A stretch of 64,000 nt of DNA, taken from assembly GCA_022606135.1 (NCBI GenBank), contig JABYQN010000009.1, positions 2,009,001 through 2,073,000 of the forward strand, in the 5' to 3' direction. Positions within the stretch are counted from its first letter, which is position 1. Each line of letters begins with the position of its first letter. The stretch comes from Fomes fomentarius. Its lineage: Eukaryota; Basidiomycota; Agaricomycetes; Polyporales; Polyporaceae. This document shows positions 12,493 to 25,955 of this stretch, in pieces. The notes beneath the pieces were generated by a model that saw only the letters and a list, made by a program, of their open reading frames with translations, made no database searches and was not told the DNA's origin. Both the position numbers and the translations under genes were made by a program.

Positions 12493-14762
12493 ATCCAACT
12501 CCTACATCCCCGCGCCGGGCGACAACGCGCCGCCCGCGTCCCACTCTACCACTTCACGCCATCACGCCAGGTGGGACGTCTCGCGCGGGATAGGGATACA
12601 TTCCTTGGAGGCGGGTAGACGCAGAAGTGCCCAGTCGTCTAGCTTGGCCTTGCTACGTCAAGCTTCATTTAAGTCCCTAAGCTCAAGACGCGGCTGCGGT
12701 GGGGGAGTGTTAAGCCCCCCATCGCGATGGCGATTGATTATGACAGGTAACGCGTGTCGTGTGCGATTCGTTGGTGACATTTTGAATGTATTGCTAGTGG
12801 TTAGATAGACATCGTCGGGATGGTTGTATTACGTGGGGTGCTTTTTGTCTGTCGTTTTGCTGAACACAATAGGGTTATCGGGTTTGTCAGTCTGATCTTG
12901 AACGTCGCGCGCCGTTTTAGACCGTGCCTGATGGTGGCTGCCCCGCATCGAAGATTCCTCAAGATATTCAACTCGCAAGACTGTACATTCAAATCGTCGG
13001 AAAATGGAAGGCCAAATGTGCAACATACACGTCACGAGAATCGCTCCCTGATACTGAACGCCTTCATGTTCCTTTCCTGCTTACTCTTGTTTGTCAAAGT
13101 TCGACCCCCTCGTCCCCAACCGATCACTTCAATACTTTCCAACAGAAAAACGTTCCGCCCGCACATGTTACAATGCACAACGTGCGCAGTCCCTTACCAA
13201 CTGTCATCGCGATCGTACGTAGATCGTACACAGTTTCTCAACATCTCACAGTCCTCACTTCTGATGCGGGAGATCGTTTATGCAGATCAACAGCACCCCA
13301 CGGCCCAGTCGGCGCAGAATCCCTGCTATGGATGACAAGTAATCTGTGGCGTTTCGTATCCATGAACCAATCCAGACTAATGACGTCGCCCGCAAATCGC
13401 CGGCCGCACGGGACCAGCGTAAATGCCCTGCTTGCATGATTCATGCCCCCAAAATTTGTCCAATCAAGCATCGTCGAAGAGTTTGGTCCACGCAGGCTGC
13501 AGCTGCTAAACTTCGAGGTCAATGTAGATCTTGAGATGTTCGATGCCAAGGCCGCCAGCCCTGGTAGGCTTGAATTGCAATGAAACGAGTGCCATCCTTA
13601 CCTCTTGTCCTCTACCGAATTATTACAGTCAATACGCTGACCGTTGCTGACCGACGCATGTCCCACAGGGACATGGCGCGGGGTAAATATATGAAAAGCT
13701 CGATGCACAGACAACAACACAAGGGCTTTGTCACTTTCAACATTGTTGCGAACAGGTAGGTTTTTGCTGCGGTTTCCATCGGATTATGCCATAATTGTCC
13801 GGTATCACCGAAGAGAACTAGAAGAGAAACTGGATCTAATGCCCTGTCATATCAAGGTTGTCAATAGGTCCCGTGGTAACACCTCACTCTTACAGTCAAA
13901 ATGTCGCGGGTGGACGGCCTACAATGTCTGGTACATTTTACTCCGAGACATTTGCTAACGGTCATTACATTCTCCATGATTGAAACGTTACGAGACACCA
14001 TAGTGGAGGGCTACCACATATCTCTGTTGCTGTTGCATGTCGTGATGCTGACTGAGACGCTCCAGATATGTTCCTCAACTGATATCGGCTGAATTTCTAT
14101 TGAACGCTGTCAAGCTCGTAGCATAAGCACAATCGTATATTACACCGGCGCCGTCAGGGTTGACGTCCCCAGTGTGCGGGATTGCATCAAATAATACTCA
14201 ATGGGCAGGATCGCTTGTAATCCATTCTAGGAATCGGATCACAGTCAACTTGGTGAACGGCGAACACCATGTCGGACCTGGGTGTGGCTGCAAATATTGC
14301 TAGGAGCCCTTTCGCGGCCCATCGCGGCCCACATCGCCCAGGGCTTAGGGCTGACCCAATTATGACCGTGATATCTCAGATTGGACCTCAAGAACATCGT
14401 GGCCATAGCTACTGAGCGAGCCGACACCAAATAGCGCATAAGCTCATGTTATTATGTTGAGCTGGAACTGTCCCGGGATGATCTGTGGAAGATCCAGCTG
14501 TGGAGGTCCTACATAGTCCTTAAGTTCATCGGTATCGGTATGTTTCTATGCGTGCTTGCAGGGTATGCAGTACGGTTGTTATGTTCAAGATCCCTTGGTC
14601 CTATTGTTAGGGTATAGTACCCATGAGAACGTACTCAAAGTCAACAAAGTCAAGCATGCAATATCCTTTGCAATTATTGCCTCCCATCTAACAATCGCTT
14701 TCTATACACCCGCCTTTCCCCCGTTATTGTGTGCGGGGCAACGAGTCTAGATTCTTGCAGGA
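12493..14762. other. Intergenic, no confident gene
   Basis: The first 300 bp hold a shifted-frame continuation of the preceding gene (see findings). Beyond that, only short non-conserved reading frames occur on either strand. One minus-strand frame at 13238-13549 is open but matches nothing I know. No RNA gene or repeat was found. Confidence 0.4.
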
Positions 14763-16446
14763 TCACTGCGGCTTCACCACAATCTTGACCGTGACCGCAG
14801 ATTGCGTCCTCATCTTATCCAGCGCCTTCGCGTAGTCATCGACGGTGAATACGTCGGTGACCTGAGGCAAGTCCGCCATAGTTGTGCAGTAGAAGCGGCG
14901 ACGGAGGTACGCGGCCGACACAGCAAGGCACGTAAGAAATTAATTGAGAGGAAGCGAGAGTGTAGTCAACACGCGACGCCGCTCGGAGAGAAAAGGAGAA
15001 GTGCGCACCATTCCCTTCACTTTGATATTGCCGCTCTCAAGGTACGCGATGGCGCGAGGGAAACAGTGGGCCTGGGCAAACGAGCCGATGATCTGGATAA
15101 TAATATGTTCGGAGGAGACGGTCAGAAAGGGCTGCAGGGCCGTTAGCGGACTGTGAATTCGAATACGCACCCGGATTTCGTCGACGAAGATCTTGGACGG
15201 CGGCCAATGGACGCGTGCGTTGTTGCTGTAGACCCCGTAGATCATGAGAGTACCTCCGCGACGAACGTAGTTAATAGCATCATTGGCGATCTTCTCCGAG
15301 CCAGTGGCCTCGACCTGCCCAGGCGAGGGGTGAGACTCGTGGCATGAATGACAGCATGAATGGGCGGATGAGTCCTCACCACGACGTCGAAACCAAAGGG
15401 ATTTTTCTTCTTCAGCTCTTCCCATTGAGCGTCGGGGTTCTCTCTGTCGAGCTCGATGTACTCATGGCCGGCATCAAGGCTCTTGGCGAGATCGAGTTTA
15501 ATTCCCTTGTTTGCGGCAACGACGACTCGTACGGCGCCGTTGAGCTTCAGCAGCTGAGCCAAGATAAGCCCCGTTGGGCCTGCACCGATAATTAAGGCTT
15601 CGATGCCGACAGATGCAGCGAGCTGGTCCATTCCATGGACCGCGCATGCGGCGGGTTCGACAAGTGTCGCCTCTTCGTCAGAGAGGTTGTTGATCTTGAA
15701 CACCTTCTTTGCGTTACTGAAGGTGCATGTGCTTCAGCCTCGGGCAGACTGTCCGGCAATAATGGGGCACTCACAAAGGAACATATTGCGAGAAACCTCC
15801 GTCCATGCTCACACCCACACCCTTAAAGTTCTCACACAAGAGTGGGCGACCTCTGCGGCAATAGAAGCATCCCCCACACTGTGGGTCCAGGTGTTAGTCT
15901 TGGCGGCTAGAGTACATAGTGGCGGGTGTGGAACTTTCCAAAATGGTGGGATCTGCGACAACACGGTCACCTTTCTCAAAGCCTGACACGTTCTTGCCCA
16001 CAGCAACGATCTCGCCGGCGACTTCGTGACCAGGGATGAGCTAGTATCGACGACGCGTTAGGATAGCTTGTAAAGGTGGTAAGGCCAAGCAGACACACAG
16101 GGAATGCAGCAATGAATTCTCCTTCGTGGACATGGGAGTCGGTCCCGCATACACCTGCGTGGTTGAGTGTTCGGTGGGAATCATGACGCCATCAAGCAAT
16201 ATTCATACCGCACGCGGTGACTGTAAATCAAATGTAAAGAAGATGCTCAGGACACAGAGGTGGCTCGATGAGGAACAGACCTTTGAAGAGTACCTCATCG
16301 TCAGTGAACTTCGGAATGGGGACTTCGCGAATCTCAAAGTTGCGCGGCTGGGAATCGATCATGAGCACTTGCGAATCGCTAAAGTTGGCACGCGAACTTG
16401 CCTCATGATAGTAAACCGCACGCATGGTACCGCTGGGGTCTGCCAT
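14763..16446 (-). CDS. D-arabinitol dehydrogenase-type zinc alcohol dehydrogenase (MDR)
   Basis: Medium-chain dehydrogenase that oxidises a polyol such as D-arabinitol with NAD(P)+. Minus-strand exons, 5' to 3': 16446-16281, 16220-16209 (12 nt), 16154-16099, 16040-about 15940, 15878-15775, 15716-15380, 15314-15171, 15092-15009, 14861-14763. Motifs in order are [32 protein letters not shown] (catalytic zinc Cys), [13 protein letters not shown], the structural-zinc cluster [26 protein letters not shown], the Rossmann motif [33 protein letters not shown] and VKGMVTDVF. Length and motifs match fungal NADP+ D-arabinitol dehydrogenases. The join between ADPTI and CGGCFYC has no in-phase GT donor, and reading through meets a TAA. 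The gene may therefore be damaged or use a non-canonical splice site. Confidence 0.8.
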
Positions 16447-17045
16447 TGCTTTGGATGAGGATGATGTCTGAAGAGAGTACTGAGTTCCCTCGGCGACCCC
16501 TTCGCTGTCTTGATAGTGGGTAGATAAGCACGAAGATGTCGATGGCCGTGCGTTATACTCTGCCTCCTTATATTACCCGGGCCGAGGCAAAGTACACACG
16601 CGGACGGATGGAGATAGATTATCAGGTGAAGATCCGCCAGAGTTCTAATTCGCCGCTTAGTGCTACCGTATAGAAAGAAGCATTATAGGCCAGTCCCAGT
16701 GGTCAGAAGTCTGAGGATTACTGACCATCTCGCTTACTCTCGTGGGAGAGGGTGAAAGAAGGCTATATTCCCGTTCTATCGCCGCACCAATGATTTCAAT
16801 GTTCATCGCGTTGGTGGTGGTTATGGGGACGTAAGAGAAGAGTTGAAGCTATGGACGATAAGCAAGCTTAAGCAAAGGCGCCCACGAGCCTGGCACGAGC
16901 GCTGTCCTGAACAAGACGAGCGCTCTCGGCAAACGCGCGTCGCGTCGCGTTATTTTGTCTTGTTTGGCCCGAGCAGCAGCAAAATCGCATGGACAATTTT
17001 TGAAGATTACCGCAGAACTTGACTTCTGCGCTGACGACCTCGACA
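16447..17045. promoter_or_regulatory. Shared divergent promoter region, MDR dehydrogenase / CTP synthase
   Basis: About 600 bp separate the two divergent starts at 16446 (-) and 17046 (+). It contains no coding signal and must hold both promoters. No specific element could be assigned. Confidence 0.45.
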
Positions 17046-19416
17046 ATGACCAAGTACATTCTCGTATCTGGCGGTGTCGTGAGCGGTATCGGGAAGGGGG
17101 TCATCGGTGCGCTCAAGACATCCCATCTCCTCCCCCTCCGAAGTCCGTGTTCAAGCCGATGTTACAGCCTCCTCCACGGGCTTGCTCCTCAAGACCACCG
17201 GTCTCAAGGTCACCGCCATTAAGATAGACCCTTATATGAACATCGATGCCGGCACCATGCGACCTCAGGAGCATGGTGAGATTCACCACCGAAAATGCGT
17301 CCACTGCACTTCTGAGCCTTGAGTAGGCGAGGTCTATGTCCTGAACGACGGTGGCGAAGTGGATCTTGATCTGGGGAATTATGAACGCTATCTGGATGTC
17401 ACCCTGAGCCGCGACAACAACATCACTACCGGTAAGATCTATCGGGAGGTCATTGAGAAGGAGGTGGGTGCTACTCTTGACGCAGCATCCCTCCCATCTA
17501 AACGCATATGACCCAGCGTCGTGGAGACTACTTGGGAAAGACGGTTCAGGTAAATCTCGCGGGTTTCTACCGTGTCTGACCGGATGATTGGATCCTAGTT
17601 GTCAAGATTGTGCCTCATGTTACAAATGCCATCCAAGATTGGATAGAGCGGGTATCGAAGATTCCAGTGGACGACACCGGCGAGGAGCCCGATGTCTGCA
17701 TCGTGGAGGTGTGTCACGTCTACACATCACCACTTCGGCTATATTCTGATACCGTCTCAGCTTGGTGGTACGGTTGGTGACATCGAGTCAGCACCGTTCG
17801 TCGAGGCAATGCGACAGTTCCAATTCCGCGTCGGATTCGAGAACTTTGCCCTTATTCACGTGTCGCTGGTCCCCGACATGCATGGCGAACAGAAGACAAA
17901 ACCAACTCAAACTACCGTCCACGCACTGCGTGGCCTCGGCCTTCTTCCTGACCTCGTTAGTCGTTCTGTTCATTTATGCCCGTCCACTGTTGATCCGTGC
18001 AGTAGATTGCCTGCCGGCTAATAGTCCCAAAACCACTAGAGTCTGCGACGCGGGCAAAAATTTCTATGTTCTGTCATGTTGCCCCGGAACAGGTTGTCGG
18101 CGTGCATGACGTGTCGTCTGTTTACCATGTCCCTCTCCTTCTCCAGTCCCAAGGCATTGTTCAGTATCTCCAAAAGCGACTTAATCTCGCAAGCGTCACG
18201 ATCACTCCGCAAATGAAGGAGCGTGGTGATTCACTAGAGCTCCGATGGCGAGAGCTCACAACGAGGTATCAATCTATCTAGTTATACCCCTCCCTTCACT
18301 AACTCATAGTTCACAGGCAAGAACGACTGTACGATGACATCACGATTGCACTTGTAGGCAAGTACACCGATATGCAGGACTCATATATGTCCGTTGTGAA
18401 GTCGCTGGAGCACTCCGCTTTCCGGTGTAGTCGGAAACTGATCCTCAAGGTAAGTGCTGACCACAAATCGCGTGGAATCGACTCTGATAGCGCTCTTCAG
18501 TGGGTCGATGCCTCCGACCTCGAACCCGAGACCCAGGGCACCAGTCCTGCGAAGTACCACGATGCTTGGAGAGCGATTGTATCAGCGAAGTAGGTGGTTT
18601 GCCTCATCGTGGTTGTCGTATCCCTTATGGCATTGATCTAGTGGGATTCTCGTGCCAGGAGGGTTTGGAGTGCGTGGTTCTGAAGGTATGATGCTCGCCA
18701 TCAAGTGGGCGCGCGAACAGAAGATTCCCTTCCTCGGTATCTGCTTCGGCTTCCAACTCGCAGTGGTTGAGTGGGCACGAAACGTCTGTGGTCTCACCGG
18801 TACGCTTCCTCCTTGTCATCAGATCCTACAGGTGTCCCTCATCCCTCATCCCAATGACAACCCAGGCGCAACCTCGGGCGAGTTCAACCCGAAGGCCGAG
18901 CATCCCATCATCATATTTATGCCCGAGATCTCCAAGACGCACATGGGCGGGACGATGCGTCTCGGGCTGCGTCCCACTGTATTTGAGGCCGATTCCGAGT
19001 CCTGGTCCAAAGTCCGCAAGCTCTACGCCGGGGCCCCAAAGATCTGGGAGCGCCATCGCCACCGGTATGAGGTCAACCCGGCATACATCGACCGCCTCAC
19101 CGAAAAGGGCCTACACTTTGTCGGCAAGGACGAGCGTGGGGAGCGCATGCAGGTGCTCGAGCAACCCGACCATCCGTACTTTGTTGGTTTCCAGGCGCAC
19201 CCTGAGTTCTGCACCCGCCCGCTGAATCCTTCGCCGCCGTTCCTGGGCTTTGTGGCTGCGGCGTCGGGCGCGAAGGTGCTGGAGCAGCAGATCGAGAACC
19301 AGTTGCGCTCGTTCAAGCCGCCACACCCTGAGGACTCGATGGTCGATGAAGCCGCGTTGAGACATGATGAGGAGAGGCCCGCGGGCGAGGAGGCGATTTT
19401 GAGCTCAGAGCAATGA
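17046..19416 (+). CDS. URA7: CTP synthase
   Basis: Cytosolic CTP synthase makes CTP from UTP, ATP and glutamine. Eleven exons (17046-17106, 17168-17275, 17327-17463, 17517-17549, 17607-17708, 17761-17955, 18006-18265, 18317-18449, 18501-18589, 18642-18799, 18866-19416) give 608 residues. The N-terminal amidoligase domain shows [13 protein letters not shown] (P-loop), [51 protein letters not shown] and [16 protein letters not shown]. The C-terminal class I glutaminase domain shows [12 protein letters not shown], the nucleophile Cys in [10 protein letters not shown] and the catalytic His-Glu in FQAHPEF. The residues after GTM read RPQ, where the family usually has SP. The acidic C-tail is expected in fungi. 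All joints restore family motifs, so the gene appears intact. Confidence 0.93.
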
Positions 19417-19992
19417 AGAGAAAAAGACTTACGTGTCGTCCGCCACTGTGTTCCGTCAAAAATGTAGATTGTAGATCATGTATGGACCTCTTGCATGTGT
19501 AGAGTTACGTTACTGTGTCTTCGTGGAGCAGTATGATGAATGGCATCTTTCTTTGCCGGAGCGATAGAGTGCCCGTGTTGGGCTTCCGAACCATTGGGCT
19601 AGCAAAACATGTTATAGATTCAGATCGTGGCGCATCGTGTCGTGGACTCGTGGCAAGGAGGAAGCATATTTTATGTACTACCGTCATATGGTGACTGGTG
19701 CCAATCCGCCCTCGTTTGTTCGTCCCGGTGTCAGGACTAACCAAGACAACTTTCTCCTGTCAGAGCGCTATTGCAGTCAGCTGCATGCATCGTCCTGAGG
19801 CCAGCGAAGTGAAGATGGGCAGTGCGACACTCAGACGAAATAGTGTCGGATCCACAAGGATGAATAGAATACAAGTGGGCTCTACTTGAACACGACAACA
19901 GCGCTGCGAATATATGTGCTGGTTACAAACCATCATGAGCAGAACGTACAGATGCCTTCTCCCTTCTCAACGGACGCTGCTACTCATTGCAC
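19417..19992. other. Intergenic between convergent genes
   Basis: About 575 bp between the 3' ends of CTP synthase (+) and CSN5 (-). It holds both 3' regions. No further feature is seen. Confidence 0.5.
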
Positions 19993-21436
19993 TTAGCCAA
20001 TGGACATGGCGGTGTCAACGATGTCCGCTACGTTCGAACTCGGCGCAGGATTGCCCAGACGCGAAGAGAAGATGACGTCCTTGAGGACCTGTGCGATGAG
20101 ACCATGTTGCGCTTCTGTCGCAATCTTGTCGCTGTTTGCATAGGGGGTTTCAGATGAAGTCTCGATCCAGGAAGCCATGACTGACCTGTCCTTGACAGCC
20201 TTCGACAATCCACTCTCTTCCTTCTTGTTTGTGTCTTTTTGCTGTGGATCACAGTCAGTGGCGTTGTATATTGACTCAACGAAGTAAGAGTGCTCACCTT
20301 GATGACGGCCTTCTCGTCGATGAGGATAGGTACGGGCGGACGAGTTGTAGGTATAGAAGTCTGTGCCTTAGTCAACTTCTGATGCAGATCGGCAAGCTGG
20401 TTCGCTGCGTATGCACGATTCTATTACCATGTCCGAGAGGTCAGCACTCGTGAAATACCTCATCAGTATCCCACGTACCGAGATCAGCGCGCTCTGGCTC
20501 AACGTGTTCACCCAATATTTGTTCCACAACAATCCTAGTAGCTCGGAATCGAGCGCCGACTTGAAGATCTGCACCTCAAGGGGGTAATATTGGTTCGCGT
20601 GCACACCAAAGTCTTCGATCTTGTTGAGCGGAATGCTCTGGTACTCGCTACTCGCCGAATCCGACGGGGTGTAGTTCTCTGGGTACGTGCGGAACGCGCC
20701 GATGTCGACCTTGCCCGCGGAGATGGTGCGGTTGGGATCAATAACGACCGCGACGAAGGGATCCTGGAACTTCTGATTCTGCATTTGTGTGTTCACGTCG
20801 ATGCCGGAAAGCCAGCAGCCGTACCCAGGGTGGGAGTGGTACCAACCAATCGCGTTCTCCAGACGGGACACCTAATGAAGGATGGACAATAAGGAGACTA
20901 GTAGTCGTGATCGAAGATAGGAAGGCTTACGCGTTCACTGCCTTCAACGTACTGCACCATGTACTCGTTCGCCTCATTCGCCGCATTCACTCGAGTCTCC
21001 GTCCCTTGTACGGGAAGCGCAAAGGAATCAACAATGACAAGAGCCTTGCCAACAACCTTTCCTTGCATGATGCCCATGATCTCGTAAGGAACACCAGACC
21101 GTGCATGGATTGCCTAGGAGAAGTGAGCATGCGACCACTGTGGCGCACGGGTAGGAGGCGCATACCATCTTGATCAGAGCGACGGCAGAGATCTTGCATA
21201 CTTTAAAGTAGTGCGGACTATGATACGCAAGCGATGCCTCAACATTCCAGCCTTCCCGGGATAGTTGTCTTGCGAAGATGGGAGACAAGTACTCACTCGC
21301 GAACCCATGGCTTCTCGTTATTTATCCTTCTGTTCTCCAAGGGGTCATATCTAAAGATCTCATCCTGTGGGTCAATCTCCTTGATGTCGTTTGTGAGCGA
21401 AAATGTCTTGAACGGGATGCTGGATGAACCGGCCAT
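19993..21436 (-). CDS. CSN5: COP9 signalosome subunit 5 (JAMM metalloprotease)
   Basis: Catalytic subunit of the COP9 signalosome, which removes NEDD8/Rub1 from cullins and so tunes cullin-RING ubiquitin ligases. Exons on the minus strand are 21436-21297, 21217-21166, 21113-20931, 20871-20479, 20420-20298, 20241-20186 and 20131-19993, giving 361 residues. The MPN domain starts at [23 protein letters not shown] and [16 protein letters not shown] follow. The JAMM motif is complete: the upstream Glu in EIMGIM and [14 protein letters not shown]. After it come [15 protein letters not shown] and the CSN5-specific [11 protein letters not shown]. The C-terminal helices end [12 protein letters not shown]. 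It is head-to-head with the OXLD1-type gene across about 180 bp. The tandem RBR ligases about 10 kb away also act in ubiquitin pathways, but I infer no linkage. Confidence 0.94.
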
Positions 21437-21616
21437 GGCTGCTACAGCCAGAGACGTGTTTCCGCCATTCCAGTCTATCCGAGTCCCAAATACAGTTTGC
21501 GAATATACCCGTGCGAACCTCTTCCCATACCGGGCCCCAGCCCGCCTGACGCAGTGTGAACGGCAGCGTCATCGTCGCTGAGCCTGAGAGCGCCCTCGAC
21601 ATGCTCGACGTCGTGA
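21437..21616. promoter_or_regulatory. Compact bidirectional promoter, CSN5 / OXLD1-type gene
   Basis: Only 180 bp separate the two start codons, which point away from each other. The interval must hold both promoters and both 5' leaders. No individual element is assigned. Confidence 0.5.
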
Positions 21617-22572
21617 ATGTCCCTTCACTGTCTCTCGCGTCCGCTCGCTCAACTGCAGCGCCATAGCATCGTCTGTGTCCCATGCTCTCCCCTTTACAAC
21701 AACACGCATACGCGTTCTCTGGTGACCTCAGGTCCTTCAGGCCCACTCAATGACCTCAAGACCTCCCCGTCGCACGTGCCGACCGTCGACATCGAGCGAC
21801 TCTCGCATCTCAAACGTCCGAATCGCGGTGGACAGGACTTGTCTCAAAGATACCAACGCCTTGAGCGCTCCCTACGCGGGAAGAGCGGGTATGGACGCGA
21901 GATCCAAGACTTGGCGCGGAGTGGAGAAGTAGCGGACCTTGTTCCGTACACGTCCCAAGAGGACAGACAAAAGGCGAGCACTAGCACGGGGAAGAGCACT
22001 CGCAGGATATTCAGGGGCTTTGTGATTCCAAATGCACCTAAACCGCCTGCGGAAGATGGTATGATACAAATTCCTCACTGAGAAGTACCTATGTTCACCT
22101 TGCGCATTGACCTACTCAGAATGCTGCATGTCGGGCTGTGCTGTCTGCGTGTATGACCTCTACGACGAAGCACGCAAGGACTACATTCAAGCGCTGGACA
22201 ACCTACGGTCCAACCTAGACGAGCTCAACATCCCAGAGAGCGAATGGCCTGTGGACATTCGACCTGATCGGCAGGGCGGCCCCGTTACGAAACCCAACGT
22301 AACTCTCAGCGCATTTGAGCAGCTAGAGCAGGCTTTGAAAGCAAAGAAGGAACAGTCTCAGGCTACGTCTTCGTCGAGCACAGGTGATGCGTCGGGTCAG
22401 GGCGAGGGTTAGTATGCTGAGGTCTCGCTGGATCCTCTGGCTCTTCTGATACAGACGAGCACCTGCAGTCTCTGGAGACATGCCAGCCGTTCACAAGCGG
22501 CCACCGAAAAAGAGGGTGGGAATGGACGATGTGTATGAGAGCCTTCGATGGGTGTTGTTCAGTAACCGTTGA
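21617..22572 (+). CDS. Oxidoreductase-like (OXLD1-type) mitochondrial protein
   Basis: Exons 21617-22058, 22120-22407 and 22469-22572 give 277 residues. The start at 21617 gives a basic, hydroxylated leader (MSLHCLSRPLAQLQRHS) that looks like a mitochondrial presequence. The core is PKPPAEDECCMSGCAVCVYDLYDEARKDY, the signature of the oxidoreductase-like domain (Pfam Oxidored-like), with the Cys cluster CCxxGCxxC. The second intron splits E-D/E and restores the Cys motif. I used a third exon because the joint at 22407/22469 is in phase and ends in VYESLRWVLFSNR, a compact C-terminal helix; without it the protein stops at 22412. Human OXLD1 is mitochondrial and of unclear biochemical role. The C-terminal exon is less certain than the core. 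Confidence 0.85.
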
Positions 22573-25415
<2,843 letters not shown>

Positions 25416-25916
25416 TTTCCGCCTTCGCAACACAGTGTCAGATGGTGTTGGATCGCCGCGCACAAACGATACATTTCACGGATGTAAGATAGACTAGGGA
25501 ATGTGGAACGATGCGTATTTTCCCAGAGTATCATTCAACAGTAGCGTCTTAGCAGTGGCCTCGGGTGCCATGCACCCGTATGCAAGAACAGTGCGACAGA
25601 ACATGTCCATGCTTTGCGATGTCAGGTTCTGGGGTGCCCGTCAACGGAGGAAGATCATTGAATGTGTCCTAAGGCTATAGTGACATCGCGAGACTCTCCC
25701 TGTCGTTAGCCGTTGAGTCAGTGGTTCAACTCCGGGACCGAGATTACGCACGACCTGGATAAAACACACCCTCCCCGTTTCGTGCTATTACGACCTTTGT
25801 CATCCACTCACGCATACCAAATTCACAGCCGCAACCAACGATCTCAAAACATCGTATTCATCAACTTTGTGAGTGCAGTACTCCGCTAGACTCTAGTTGC
25901 GTATCCGGAAGCGCTC
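25416..25916. other. Intergenic and 5' leader of the ABC-F gene
   Basis: About 500 bp. Near the right end GTGAGT..TCTAG (about 25869-25896) could be a very short leader intron, but this is unsupported. No RNA gene or repeat is seen. Confidence 0.4.
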
Positions 25917-25955
25917 ATGTACCATGTCGACGTCAACCGTACTCATAGCTCCATC

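Noticed and set aside
13238..13549. Open minus-strand frame of 103 codons
   Set aside because: No motif, no splice partners and no sustained coding composition beyond it.
25715..25750. B-box-like GGTTCAACTCC
   Set aside because: No A box, acceptor or anticodon stem found upstream.
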